A DNA stretch of 64,000 nt. It comes from Granulosicoccaceae sp. 1_MG-2023. GTDB taxonomy: Bacteria > Pseudomonadota > Gammaproteobacteria > Granulosicoccales > Granulosicoccaceae. The position numbers were made by a program, and so were the translations under genes. Positions within the stretch are counted from its first letter, which is position 1. Every line of letters begins with the position of its first letter. Of this stretch, positions 54,971 to 63,715 are shown in pieces. The notes beneath the pieces were generated by a model. That model was not told the origin of the DNA. It made no database searches and saw only the letters and a program-made list of their open reading frames with translations. The stretch lies in contig JAUOPI010000011.1 in NCBI GenBank assembly GCA_030546905.1, positions 62,001 through 126,000 of the forward strand. The letters run 5' to 3'.

Positions 54971-55235
54971 GCGCGGGAAAACATGTATTCTGTTTGTTAA
55001 GGGTTTTTCCGGCGCTTATTGTCTTTTCTTTTATATCCATGCTTGCATTAATAAAGCCGCTGCCGGGGATGACCGGATGTGTCAGCCAAGCCCGGTCATA
55101 GCGGCTTTTCCCACATTATTGCCGGAATCATGCGTTTTTCCGACCCGCTTTCTTTGCATATATGAAATAGCAGCTGATCACTTCTGTATATGCCATAAAA
55201 CCTAAACTTATCAGCCATCTGGGGATTTTTGCGCG

Positions 55236-55988
55236 ATGCGTGACGGGGCTTCGGGCCGCGTTTTATCAGCAAGATCGGCGAAGATGGGTTTGCATTTGAC
55301 GCAAAACTTTGCGCATATGAAACGCGATATGCAGAAAATCACCGATGTGCTGAATCAAAAAAGTGACGATGAAGCGGACCCGAAGGGGCGCGGTTCTGTG
55401 CCTCGCCAGCGTGTGCGCAAACCTCTGCCGGGCGAGAATCTGCGCGTGATCCGTCAGGCCCGCGGGCTGTCACTGATAAATGCGGCACGTTTGTGTGCGG
55501 TGTCTCCGGCGACCTTATCGCGCATCGAAAACGGCCTTATGTCGCCGACGTTTGATGTGATGACGCGCATCAGCGAGGGACTCGGGATTGCCGTCTATGA
55601 CCTGATCCGCGAGCAGCCGGACGCGGCGGAAAAGAATCTGCGCGGCTGGTCCAGCCGCACCCGCCTGGGCACAGGCAGGCAGATCGAAACCGCCCAATAC
55701 CGTTTTGAATTCCTTTGCGATGATGTGCTGGCCAAAACCTTCACCTTGCTGCGGGCCGAAGTGCTGTGCCGCACGCTCGATGAATTCGGCCCCTTTCAGT
55801 CGCATACCGGCCAGGAGCAGATCACGGTGCAGGACGGGACGGTCGAGGTCCACCTGCAACACTACAAGCCGCGTCTGTTGCACTGCGGTGATTCTCTGGC
55901 CTTCGATAGCACACTGGCACATGCGGTGATCGCGCCGGATGCGATTGCCACCGTGTTCTGGGTATTTGTTCCGGAGGCACGCCCGTGA
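55236..55988 (+). CDS. XRE-type transcriptional regulator with C-terminal cupin domain
   Basis: Up to 250 residues. HTH at about 68-125 (LRVIRQARGLSLINAARLCA, SPATLSRIENGLMSPTFDVM) followed by a cupin (about 170-245, FQSHTGQEQITVQDGTVEVH; LHCGDSLAFDSTLAHAVI). This layout is that of PuuR/SutR-like repressors that bind a small effector in the cupin, often for amino acid or polyamine catabolism. The N-terminal ~60 residues are poorly structured and starts at later ATGs (55284, 55317) are possible. GTGA overlap with the oxidase gene. Confidence 0.85.
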   Translation: MRDGASGRVLSARSAKMGLHLTQNFAHMKRDMQKITDVLNQKSDDEADPKGRGSVPRQRVRKPLPGENLRVIRQARGLSLINAARLCAVSPATLSRIENGLMSPTFDVMTRISEGLGIAVYDLIREQPDAAEKNLRGWSSRTRLGTGRQIETAQYRFEFLCDDVLAKTFTLLRAEVLCRTLDEFGPFQSHTGQEQITVQDGTVEVHLQHYKPRLLHCGDSLAFDSTLAHAVIAPDAIATVFWVFVPEARP

Positions 55989-57265
55989 CTGCGCCGCATG
56001 TGTTGGTGATCGGCGCCGGGGTTATCGGTCTGCTTAATGCCTATGCGCTGGCCCGGCGTGGTGCCCGTGTGACCGTGGTCGACGCCCGCAGTGCCGCGGC
56101 CGAAGGTTGCAGCCACGCCAATGCCGGCGTTATTGCAGTCGGCCACGCCAAAGCCTGGGCTGCGCCGGCTGCCATCGGCAGCATATGGCGCGGTCTCGGC
56201 GGACGCGAACCGGGCTTGTGTATCAGCAAGCTGTCCGACCCGGCGTTGTGGCGCTGGGGTTTGCACTTCCTCACGCAATGCACCCCTGCGGCACACCGTG
56301 CGAACAGCGCCAAACTACAACGTCTGGCACGCTACAGCCGCGAATTGATGCGTGGCATCGACGCCGAACCCGGCCTGCAGGAGACGATGCGCCATGAGGG
56401 CGGTCTCTATCTGTTCCGTGATGAGGCGCAGTTTGCCGATCACACAAAGGCCCTGGGCGCGGCAGCGGACAGCGCGCAGCCGCAGATCAGTGTGCTGGAC
56501 AACAGCGCCTTGTTGGCGCGCGAACCGGCCTTGCGCAATATGCCCGGCAAACTGGCCGGCGGACTATTCAGCACGGCCGATTCGGTCGGTGACTGCTATG
56601 GCTTTTGCACGGCAATGGCCGCCTATCTGCAAACGAATCCGGATGTGAATTTCCTGTTCGGCCGGGCGATTGACGGCTTTGACCGCAGCGGCGGGCGGGT
56701 CAGCGCTGTGCGTAGCGACGGCGCCACTATCGCGGCCGACGCCTTTGTGCTGGCCACCGGCACGCAGACGCCGCAGCTGACCCGCAGCCTCGGCTTTTCA
56801 CCGCTGATTTATCCGGTAAAAGGCTACTCCGGCACCTGGCCGATCCGCGACCCGGCGCGTCTGCCGCGCCTGCCGTTTATTGATGAGAGTGCTTTGCTGT
56901 CGGTGGCGGTCTATGACACCCGCTTACGGGTCACCGCGCTGGCTGAATTCGCCGGGCAGGATGACCTTTCAATGCGCCCTGAAAGACTGGATCTGCTGCG
57001 CGATTATGTGGCAGCCAATTTCGGTGATGCCGTGGATACGGCAAGCGCCACCTTCTGGACCGGCCAAAGGCCGACCACACCGGCAGGACCGCCGTTTCTG
57101 GGGCGGATAAAGCGCTTTGATAATCTTTGGATTAATGCCGGTCACGGTCAGCTTGGCTGGACCATGGCCGCCGGTAGCGGTGAACTGCTTGCCGCTGCGA
57201 TGTATGACGAAGAGCCGGCGCTGCGTGCAGTGTCATCCGCCGCCGGCTGGCTGGACAGGATTTAG
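55985..57265 (+). CDS. FAD-dependent D-amino-acid dehydrogenase-like protein
   Basis: 426 residues from GTG 55985, overlapping the regulator stop. FAD motif VLVIGAGVIGLLNAYALARR, CSHANAGVIAVGHAKAWAAP (as in DadA), TGTQTPQLTRSLGF, and the C-terminal substrate region GQRPTTPAGPPFLGRI with NAGHGQLGWTMAAGSG. DadA-type enzymes convert D-amino acids to 2-oxo acids, passing electrons to quinone. Neighbouring reductase and ABC importer suggest a catabolic operon. dadA itself cannot be asserted. Confidence 0.85.
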   Translation: MTAPHVLVIGAGVIGLLNAYALARRGARVTVVDARSAAAEGCSHANAGVIAVGHAKAWAAPAAIGSIWRGLGGREPGLCISKLSDPALWRWGLHFLTQCTPAAHRANSAKLQRLARYSRELMRGIDAEPGLQETMRHEGGLYLFRDEAQFADHTKALGAAADSAQPQISVLDNSALLAREPALRNMPGKLAGGLFSTADSVGDCYGFCTAMAAYLQTNPDVNFLFGRAIDGFDRSGGRVSAVRSDGATIAADAFVLATGTQTPQLTRSLGFSPLIYPVKGYSGTWPIRDPARLPRLPFIDESALLSVAVYDTRLRVTALAEFAGQDDLSMRPERLDLLRDYVAANFGDAVDTASATFWTGQRPTTPAGPPFLGRIKRFDNLWINAGHGQLGWTMAAGSGELLAAAMYDEEPALRAVSSAAGWLDRI

Positions 57266-57278
57266 GAGTCTTTTTTTG

Positions 57279-58223
57279 ATGAGCAGCCCGCGTTTTATTT
57301 CTTACGATGCCGCCGCATCACGGGTGAGTTGGCCGGCAGCCGTGGCTGCGCTGCGCGACGGTCACAGGCTTGCAAAAGCGAGCGTTGAAGACGTGTTTCT
57401 CGGCCCAGCGCAAGGTTCATTGCTGAGCCGCAGTGCCTATATCGAAGGGCTGGGCTTCGGCGTGAAGTCCGTCACCGTGTTCGGCGCCAATCCGGCGGCC
57501 GGATTGCCCACGGTGCAGGGCGCGATGTGCGTGTTTGAACCGCAGCACGGACAGCTGACGGCCATGATTGACAGCAAGCTGGTCACGGAACTGAAAACCG
57601 CAGCCGATTCGGTGCTGGGGGCAAGTCTGCTGGCACGCCCGGACAGCCGCAGTCTGCTGATTGTCGGTGCCGGGACGGTGGCGCGCAGTCTGGTTCAGGC
57701 CTACACGGCCGTACTGCCCTCGATCCGCCGTGTGCGGGTCTGGGCGCGCCGCCCCGAACAGGCCCGGGCGCTGGTCAGTTCGCTGTCGCCGGACGGCGTG
57801 GATATAGCCGCGGTGACCGACCTGGCTGAGGCCGCACAGGAAGCCGATATTATTTCAAGTGCAACCATGGCACGTGAGCCGCTGCTGCACGGCGAGTGGA
57901 TACGTCCCGGCACACATGTGGACCTGATCGGCGCATTCAAAGCCGATATGCGCGAGGCCGACGACGCGCTGATCGCCGGCAGTGCCCTGTTTGTCGATAG
58001 CCGCGACACCACCATCGGGCATATCGGTGAGTTGACGATCCCGATTGCCGCCGGGGTGATCAGCGCTGACTCGGTGCGTGCCGATTACTACGAGCTGATC
58101 GGCGCCGGTGCGCCCGGTCGTCCCGACGACAGCGCGGTGACCGTGCTGAAAAACGGCGGCGGCGCGCATCTGGATCTGATGATTGCCGACTATATCGCGC
58201 AGGCCATGGAGAACGCGGGATGA
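57279..58223 (+). CDS. Ornithine cyclodeaminase / mu-crystallin-family protein
   Basis: 314 residues from ATG 57279 with TAGGAG upstream. Lys in the substrate region MIDSKLVTELKTAADSVLG, Rossmann motif LLIVGAGTVARSLVQAY, and VDLIGAFKADMREADD. The family includes ornithine cyclodeaminase, alanine dehydrogenase and delta1-pyrroline/piperideine-2-carboxylate reductase. Paired with a D-amino-acid oxidase-like enzyme it could reduce the cyclic imine formed from D-proline, D-lysine or D-ornithine-type substrates; this pairing is inference. Confidence 0.88.
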   Translation: MSSPRFISYDAAASRVSWPAAVAALRDGHRLAKASVEDVFLGPAQGSLLSRSAYIEGLGFGVKSVTVFGANPAAGLPTVQGAMCVFEPQHGQLTAMIDSKLVTELKTAADSVLGASLLARPDSRSLLIVGAGTVARSLVQAYTAVLPSIRRVRVWARRPEQARALVSSLSPDGVDIAAVTDLAEAAQEADIISSATMAREPLLHGEWIRPGTHVDLIGAFKADMREADDALIAGSALFVDSRDTTIGHIGELTIPIAAGVISADSVRADYYELIGAGAPGRPDDSAVTVLKNGGGAHLDLMIADYIAQAMENAG

Positions 58224-58357
58224 ACAGGCCGGTGCTGCACACGACAAGCGGCAAAACGGCCGCACTGGTCAGGATGACGGGCAGTGGCCCGGGTGCGGCA
58301 CGCCCCGGCCAGCCGGATAAGGCCCGCTTACTCAGCACATTTTACAAGCAGGGGTAA
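58220..58357 (+). CDS. Possible small protein (45 aa), translationally coupled
   Basis: ATG at 58220 overlaps the TGA of the cyclodeaminase-like gene (ATGA). The 45-residue frame begins MNRPVLHTTSGKTAALV, is basic and Gly/Pro-rich, and ends FYKQG. No family recognised. The ATGA coupling argues for translation; the low complexity and the lack of its own ribosome-binding site argue against. Confidence 0.3.
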   Translation: MNRPVLHTTSGKTAALVRMTGSGPGAARPGQPDKARLLSTFYKQG

Positions 58358-58437
58358 GTACGGGATGTCCGCCCTGAACTGCACCGCTGAATTTACGCAT
58401 ATTCGCAACGGCAAGGCTGAACAAGGGGGGACTCCTA

Positions 58438-59538
58438 TTGGCTGATACGCAAATCAAGGATGCATTCGTTGAATTTGAACGGGTGCAAAAAAGCTACGAC
58501 GGGGAAAACCTGGTCGTTAAAGATCTTAATCTGGCTCTGCCGAAAGGCGAGTTCCTCACCATGCTCGGGCCCTCGGGCTCGGGCAAAACCACCTGCCTGA
58601 TGATGTTGGCCGGCTTTGAAACCGCCACCTACGGCGATATCCGGCTCGACGGTGTCTCCATCAATAATATCCCGCCGCATAAACGCGGCATCGGCATGGT
58701 CTTCCAGAACTATGCCCTGTTCCCGCATATGACGATTGCCGAAAATCTGGCTTTTCCGCTGGAAGTGCGCCGGATCGGCAAGTCCGAGCGCGAGAAAAAA
58801 GTCCGTCGTGCTCTGGATATGGTGGAAATGGGCGAGTTCGGCGGACGCCGTCCGGCGCAGTTATCCGGCGGACAGCAGCAACGGGTGGCGCTGGCGCGGG
58901 CATTGGTGTTCGAGCCGGAGCTGGTGCTGATGGATGAACCGCTGGGTGCGCTGGACAAGCAGTTGCGCGAGAAGATGCAGTTTGAAATCACCCATCTGGC
59001 CCATCAGCTGGGCATTACCACGGTCTATGTCACCCACGATCAGACCGAAGCGCTGACCATGTCGGACCGCGTGGCGGTGTTTGACGACGGGCGTATTCAG
59101 CAACTGGCACCGCCGGACCGGCTTTATGAAGCGCCGGAGAACAGTTTTGTGGCGCAGTTTATCGGCGAGAACAACACGCTCGAAGGCGTGGTCACCGAGA
59201 TCCGGGGTCAGACCTGCGTTGTCAAGCTGGACGACGGCGAAGTCATCGACGCGGTGCCGGTCAATGTCAGTGCTGTCGGCGAGCGCACCCGTGTTTCGAT
59301 CCGCCCGGAACGGGTCGAATACAACAAAGAACGCATGCAGGAAGGCGCGCATACGCTCAAGGCCAAAGTCCTCGAATTTATCTATATGGGCGATATTTTC
59401 CGCACCCGGCTGAGCGTGGCCGGTAATGACGAGTTCATTATCAAAACACGTAACGCACCGGATCAGGAGCGCCTGCGACCGGGGCAGGAAATTGAAATCG
59501 GCTGGATGGCAGAAGACTGCCGCGCGCTGGATGCCTGA
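58438..59538 (+). CDS. ABC transporter ATP-binding protein (PotA-like)
   Basis: 366 residues from TTG 58438, supported by AAGGGGGGA upstream. Walker A GPSGSGKT at about 44-51, Q-loop VFQNYALFPHM, signature LSGGQQQRVALARAL, Walker B VLMDEPLGALD, H-loop VTHDQTEAL, then a TOBE regulatory domain (about 245-360). Belongs to the spermidine/putrescine/iron type. First of four importer genes: ATPase, binding protein, two permeases. Confidence 0.94.
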   Translation: MADTQIKDAFVEFERVQKSYDGENLVVKDLNLALPKGEFLTMLGPSGSGKTTCLMMLAGFETATYGDIRLDGVSINNIPPHKRGIGMVFQNYALFPHMTIAENLAFPLEVRRIGKSEREKKVRRALDMVEMGEFGGRRPAQLSGGQQQRVALARALVFEPELVLMDEPLGALDKQLREKMQFEITHLAHQLGITTVYVTHDQTEALTMSDRVAVFDDGRIQQLAPPDRLYEAPENSFVAQFIGENNTLEGVVTEIRGQTCVVKLDDGEVIDAVPVNVSAVGERTRVSIRPERVEYNKERMQEGAHTLKAKVLEFIYMGDIFRTRLSVAGNDEFIIKTRNAPDQERLRPGQEIEIGWMAEDCRALDA

Positions 59539-59623
59539 ACAGTACACACGTTTTATACCGGATTGGCAGCGCCCGGGCGCCAGTCTCCATTCTTCAAATC
59601 CGGGAAACCCAAGGGGGTTCACG

Positions 59624-60739
59624 ATGAAACTCATTAAAACACTTTCGGCCACGGCGATGCTGGTCGCCACCGGCGGCCTCGCTATTGCCGATCACCATAT
59701 GACCTCGGACATGACGCTGGTCAGCTGGGGCGGTGCCTATCAGGCAAGTCAGGTAGCGGCCTATGCGGAACCGTACAAGCTGATGAACGAAGGCGTCACC
59801 ATTACCTGGGACGAAAGCTCCAATGAAGCGGTGGCCAAGCTACGCGCCATGAACGAAGCGGGCAATGTGACCTGGGACGTGGTTGATGTGGTCGCGGCCG
59901 ATGCGCTGCGTCTGTGCGATGAAGGTCTGGCGCTGGAAATCGATCCTGACGAAGATCTCGCGGCAGCGCCTGACGGCACCTCCGCCGAAGAGGATTTCGG
60001 TGACTTGCTGGTCGGTGATTGCTTTATTCCGCAGATCGTTTACTCGACCACCTTTGGCTACCGTACCGATATGGTGCCCGAGGGCGTCGAGCCGCCTAAC
60101 GATATCTGCGATGTCTTCGATCTGGAAAAATACCCGGGTATGCGGGCGCTGGAAAAACGTCCGATTAACAATGTTGAATGGGCGCTCTTGTGCGACGGTG
60201 TGGCCAAAGAAGATGTTTATGACGTGCTCGGTACCGAAGAAGGGCAGGAACAGGCCCTGGCCAAACTCGACACCATCCGCGACAGCGTAATCTGGTGGTC
60301 GGCCGGTGCCGATACGCCGCAGTTGCTGGCCGACGGTGAAGTCTTTATGGGTTCGACCTACAACGGTCGTTTGTTCTCCGCCATCGTTGAGCAGAAGCAG
60401 CCCATCGGCATGATGTGGGATGCGCAGGTGTTCGATCTGGATGGTTGGATTATTCCGGCCGGCCTGTCTGAAGAGCGTCTTGCCCGGGCCAAGGATTTTA
60501 TCCTCTACGCCACCGACACACAGCGTCTTGCCGATCAGGCCAAGTACATCTCCTACGGTCCGGCCCGCGCGTCTTCCGCACCGTTGGTCAGTACCCATGC
60601 TGAGCTCGGTATAGAGATGGCACCGCATATGCCGACTGACCCGGAAAACAGCAAAAATACCTTCCTTTACAACTACGAGTTCTGGGCTGATTACCGCGAC
60701 GATATCGACGCCAAGTTTCAGGCCTGGCTGGCTCAGTAA
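59624..60739 (+). CDS. ABC transporter periplasmic substrate-binding protein (PotD-like)
   Basis: 371 residues from ATG 59624 (AAGGGGG upstream). Sec signal peptide with cleavage after AIA (about residue 22), then MTLVSWGGAYQASQVAAYAEPY, the start of the spermidine/putrescine-type fold. Contains WALLCDGVAKEDVYDVLG and IWWSAGADTPQLLADGEVFMG. Family members bind polyamines, opines or similar cations. A strong terminator follows and probably lets this gene be expressed above the permeases. Confidence 0.92.
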   Translation: MKLIKTLSATAMLVATGGLAIADHHMTSDMTLVSWGGAYQASQVAAYAEPYKLMNEGVTITWDESSNEAVAKLRAMNEAGNVTWDVVDVVAADALRLCDEGLALEIDPDEDLAAAPDGTSAEEDFGDLLVGDCFIPQIVYSTTFGYRTDMVPEGVEPPNDICDVFDLEKYPGMRALEKRPINNVEWALLCDGVAKEDVYDVLGTEEGQEQALAKLDTIRDSVIWWSAGADTPQLLADGEVFMGSTYNGRLFSAIVEQKQPIGMMWDAQVFDLDGWIIPAGLSEERLARAKDFILYATDTQRLADQAKYISYGPARASSAPLVSTHAELGIEMAPHMPTDPENSKNTFLYNYEFWADYRDDIDAKFQAWLAQ

Positions 60740-60747
60740 CAAGCGCA

Positions 60748-60777
60748 CAGAGGGCCGTTTACGGCCCTCTGTTTTTT
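60748..60777 (+). terminator. Intra-operon terminator after the binding-protein gene
   Basis: Perfect ten-base-pair stem CAGAGGGCCG / CGGCCCTCTG with a TTTA loop and six T, between the binding-protein and permease genes. Partial readthrough would adjust the stoichiometry, as is common in ABC importer operons. Confidence 0.92.
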
Positions 60778-60820
60778 CTCTGACCTATACAGAAAAAGGC
60801 GACGGACGGGTAAGCAAGCC

Positions 60821-62485
60821 ATGACGGATACCGCACAAGAACCCATGCTGGCCGCGGATGGCCGGCCTCTCAAGCAAAGCCTGGCACGAGCCCTGCGCCG
60901 GCAGAAAACCCGCGCGCTGCTGATGATCGCGCCGCTGCTGTTGTTTGTCATGCTGACCTTTGTCATCCCGATCCTGTCCATGCTGATGCGTTCGGTTGAA
61001 AACGCGATTGTCCCGGACACCCTGCCGGGTACGGTGGCGGCCCTGTCCGCCTGGGATGCATCAAGTGGCCGGGCACCCGATGAGGTGGTCTACCGCCATC
61101 TGTTTATCGATTTATTCAAAGCTGCAGAGGCCAAGGAACATACCAAGCTTGGCACGCGGCTCAATTACGAACAAACCGGCCAGTCCTCACTGTTCCGCAC
61201 CAGCGGACGCAAACTCGATGATCTGGCCGAACCCTATCAGGATGCCATCGAAGACATCAGCCCGGACTTCAAAGAGGCGGCGTTCTGGTACGAACTGATG
61301 TCCGGCGAAGACGGCAGCGCACTGCTGGCACAGCGCCGTGATCTGTGGAACGCGCTGGTCGGTGAAGAGCTCAGCGGCGAGGCCGGTTTTATGCCATCGG
61401 CGCAGATCGCGCAGTTGCTGCCCTGGACTGCCCGCGCCTATACGGATTTTGCGCTGTGGAGCGCGCTGGTGAAAAACGACACGGTCGCCGAAGAAAGACC
61501 CTGGGAAGCGGTCTACGCGGCCCTGGCGATGGATCTGGAGGACCCGGCCAAACGGCAGGCCATCGCCGATTACGACGGTGCGGGCGCGGCGCAGTTGCAG
61601 GCCCTGGCCGCCGCGCAGAGCGACCTGCCGGCGGTCCGCTTACGTGAAGGCTTTATTGAGCTGAACCGCAGTTGGGGCGAGCCGCGGATCTGGACCACGA
61701 TTAAACTCTATTCGCCGCGCTATACACCGGGCTATTTCCTCAATGCGGTGGATATGCAACTCAGTCCCGATGGCGCTGAGGCCAAGCCGGAGAATCAGCA
61801 GATCTATACCCAGCTGTTCAAGCGCACGCTGATTATGGCGCTGATTATTACCGGCAGTTGTATTTTACTGGGCTATCCGGTGGCCTGGATTCTGGCCAAT
61901 CTGCCGGCCCGCACGGCTAATGTGCTGATGATTCTGGTCTTGCTGCCGTTCTGGACTTCGCTGCTGGTGCGCACTTCGGCCTGGAAGGTTTTGCTGCAGC
62001 AGCAGGGCGTGATTAACGAGATCCTGGTCTGGCTGGGCTTTGTTGATGACGCAAACCGGTTGGTGCTGATGAACAATGCCACCGGTACGGTTATCGCCAT
62101 GACCCATATTCTGCTGCCGTTTATGATTCTGCCGCTTTACTCGGTGATGAAAACCATACCGCCGAGCTATCTGCGCGCGGCCAAATCGCTGGGTGCGACC
62201 AACTGGACGGCGTTCCGGCGGGTTTATTTCCCGCAGTCGGTGCCGGGCATCGGGGCCGGCTCGATTCTGGTTTTTATTCTTGCGATCGGTTATTACATCA
62301 CGCCCGAAATTGTCGGCGGAACCAGCGGCGTATTTATCTCCAACCGGATCGCCTATCACATATCCAGTTCCCTGAACTGGGGGCTGGCCGCCGCGCTCGG
62401 CACTATTTTGCTGGTGGTGGTGCTGGCCTTGTATTGGCTGTATGACCGCATTGTCGGCATTGATAACGTGAAGTTGGGAGGCTGA
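60821..62485 (+). CDS. ABC transporter permease (PotB-like) with large extracytoplasmic insert
   Basis: 554 residues, twice the length of PotB. TM1 at about 33-56 (LLMIAPLLLFVMLTFVIPIL), then ~270 residues of mainly helical, charged sequence without membrane segments that should lie in the periplasm, then five helices from residue ~330 with the ATPase-contact EAA loop AKSLGATNWTAFRRVYFPQS. Reading frame is clean. The insert may take part in substrate capture or contact the binding protein. Confidence 0.9.
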   Translation: MTDTAQEPMLAADGRPLKQSLARALRRQKTRALLMIAPLLLFVMLTFVIPILSMLMRSVENAIVPDTLPGTVAALSAWDASSGRAPDEVVYRHLFIDLFKAAEAKEHTKLGTRLNYEQTGQSSLFRTSGRKLDDLAEPYQDAIEDISPDFKEAAFWYELMSGEDGSALLAQRRDLWNALVGEELSGEAGFMPSAQIAQLLPWTARAYTDFALWSALVKNDTVAEERPWEAVYAALAMDLEDPAKRQAIADYDGAGAAQLQALAAAQSDLPAVRLREGFIELNRSWGEPRIWTTIKLYSPRYTPGYFLNAVDMQLSPDGAEAKPENQQIYTQLFKRTLIMALIITGSCILLGYPVAWILANLPARTANVLMILVLLPFWTSLLVRTSAWKVLLQQQGVINEILVWLGFVDDANRLVLMNNATGTVIAMTHILLPFMILPLYSVMKTIPPSYLRAAKSLGATNWTAFRRVYFPQSVPGIGAGSILVFILAIGYYITPEIVGGTSGVFISNRIAYHISSSLNWGLAAALGTILLVVVLALYWLYDRIVGIDNVKLGG

Positions 62486-62489
62486 GCGC

Positions 62490-63701
62490 ATGAACGCATC
62501 GATTAAAAGGCCTGATCTGTACCGCTTCACCATGCCGATTGTGGCTGTGATGGGCGCCTTATTCGGCTTTGTCACCGGCAAGATTTTCGACAGTCCCGTG
62601 CTTGGCTTAATACTCGGCGCCTTGATCGGGGCGGGCTTGTCGGTGGTGCTGGCGCGCTTTGCACGGACAAAGCGTTGGAAGATCATCGGCGCCAGCGGTT
62701 TGGTGTTTGCTCTGACCGGGCTGCTTGCCGGCGGGGTAGGCGGTCTGTTCGGCGGGCTTGTGACCGGGCTGGCGCTGAGTTGGTTTGCGCACTGGGTCGG
62801 CAGCGGCCGCTACCGTGCCGGTGTGCCGGTCTATTACAGCAAGGCGCAGGTGCTCTGGCACAGTGTGTTTTTGTTTATCTGCGCGTTTGTGTTTTTCTTT
62901 CTGGTCGCTCCACTGGTGCCGGTGATCTGGCTGAGTTTTAATGCCGAGCAGTTCTTTACCTTTACCCCGGAAATGCTCAGTTTCAAGGCCGAGGGTTACA
63001 GTTTGCGCCACTACCGGGATTTTCTCGGTACCGAAGAGTGGATGGTGCCGCTGAAGAACTCCCTGATTATCGCGCCGATCGCGACGCTGATTTCGGTCAC
63101 GCTGGGAACCCTGGCGGCCATCGGTCTGAGCCAGTCACATGTGCCCGGGCGGCGTGCGATTATGGCCATTCTGATTTCGCCGATGATTGTGCCGCTGATT
63201 ATTTCGGCCACCGGCATGTTCTTTTTCTACGCGCCGCTGGGCAACTGGCTGGAACTGAATCTGGGCCTGAATCAGGCTTTTGTGGGCTTTGTTAAAGTCA
63301 TACTCGCGCACGCCGTGCTGGGCATTCCTTTTGTGATTATCACGGTCACGGCGACACTGGTCGGCTTTGACCGTTCACTGACCCGCGCGGCGGCCAGCAT
63401 GGGTGCCGATCCGGTGACGACGTTTTTCCGCGTGCAGATGCCCCTGATTCTGCCGGGCGTGATTTCCGGGGCTTTGTTTGCATTTATCACCTCATTTGAT
63501 GAGGTGGTCGTGGTCTTGTTTGTCGGCTCGGCCCGGCAGCAGACGCTGCCGTGGCAGATGTTTACCGGTCTGCGTGAACAGATTTCGCCGACGATTCTGG
63601 CCGCGGCGACCATTCTGGTCGGCGTATCCATTCTGCTGCTGACCGTGCTGGAGCTCCTGCGCCGCCGCTCGGAACGGCTGCGTGGCATGAGTCCGGGCTA
63701 G
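62490..63701 (+). CDS. ABC transporter permease (PotC-like) with N-terminal membrane extension
   Basis: 403 residues. The C-terminal ~270 residues are a normal PotC-type permease (FKAEGYSLRHYRDFLGTEEW, EAA loop AASMGADPVTTFFRVQMPLI). The first ~110 residues add three or four extra Gly-rich helices (GALFGFVTGKIF, GLLAGGVGGLFGGLVTGL) not found in PotC. Starts 4 nt after the partner permease. Confidence 0.9.
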   Translation: MNASIKRPDLYRFTMPIVAVMGALFGFVTGKIFDSPVLGLILGALIGAGLSVVLARFARTKRWKIIGASGLVFALTGLLAGGVGGLFGGLVTGLALSWFAHWVGSGRYRAGVPVYYSKAQVLWHSVFLFICAFVFFFLVAPLVPVIWLSFNAEQFFTFTPEMLSFKAEGYSLRHYRDFLGTEEWMVPLKNSLIIAPIATLISVTLGTLAAIGLSQSHVPGRRAIMAILISPMIVPLIISATGMFFFYAPLGNWLELNLGLNQAFVGFVKVILAHAVLGIPFVIITVTATLVGFDRSLTRAAASMGADPVTTFFRVQMPLILPGVISGALFAFITSFDEVVVVLFVGSARQQTLPWQMFTGLREQISPTILAAATILVGVSILLLTVLELLRRRSERLRGMSPG

Positions 63702-63715
63702 CGTACTGCTAGCCC
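63695..63715. repeat. Perfect palindrome covering two convergent stop codons
   Basis: GGGCTAGC-GTACT-GCTAGCCC. The TAG of the permease (63699-63701) and the minus-strand TAG of the ATPase gene (63711-63709) lie in opposite arms. No T-run follows on either side, so it is not a standard terminator; it may protect mRNA 3' ends. Confidence 0.55.
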
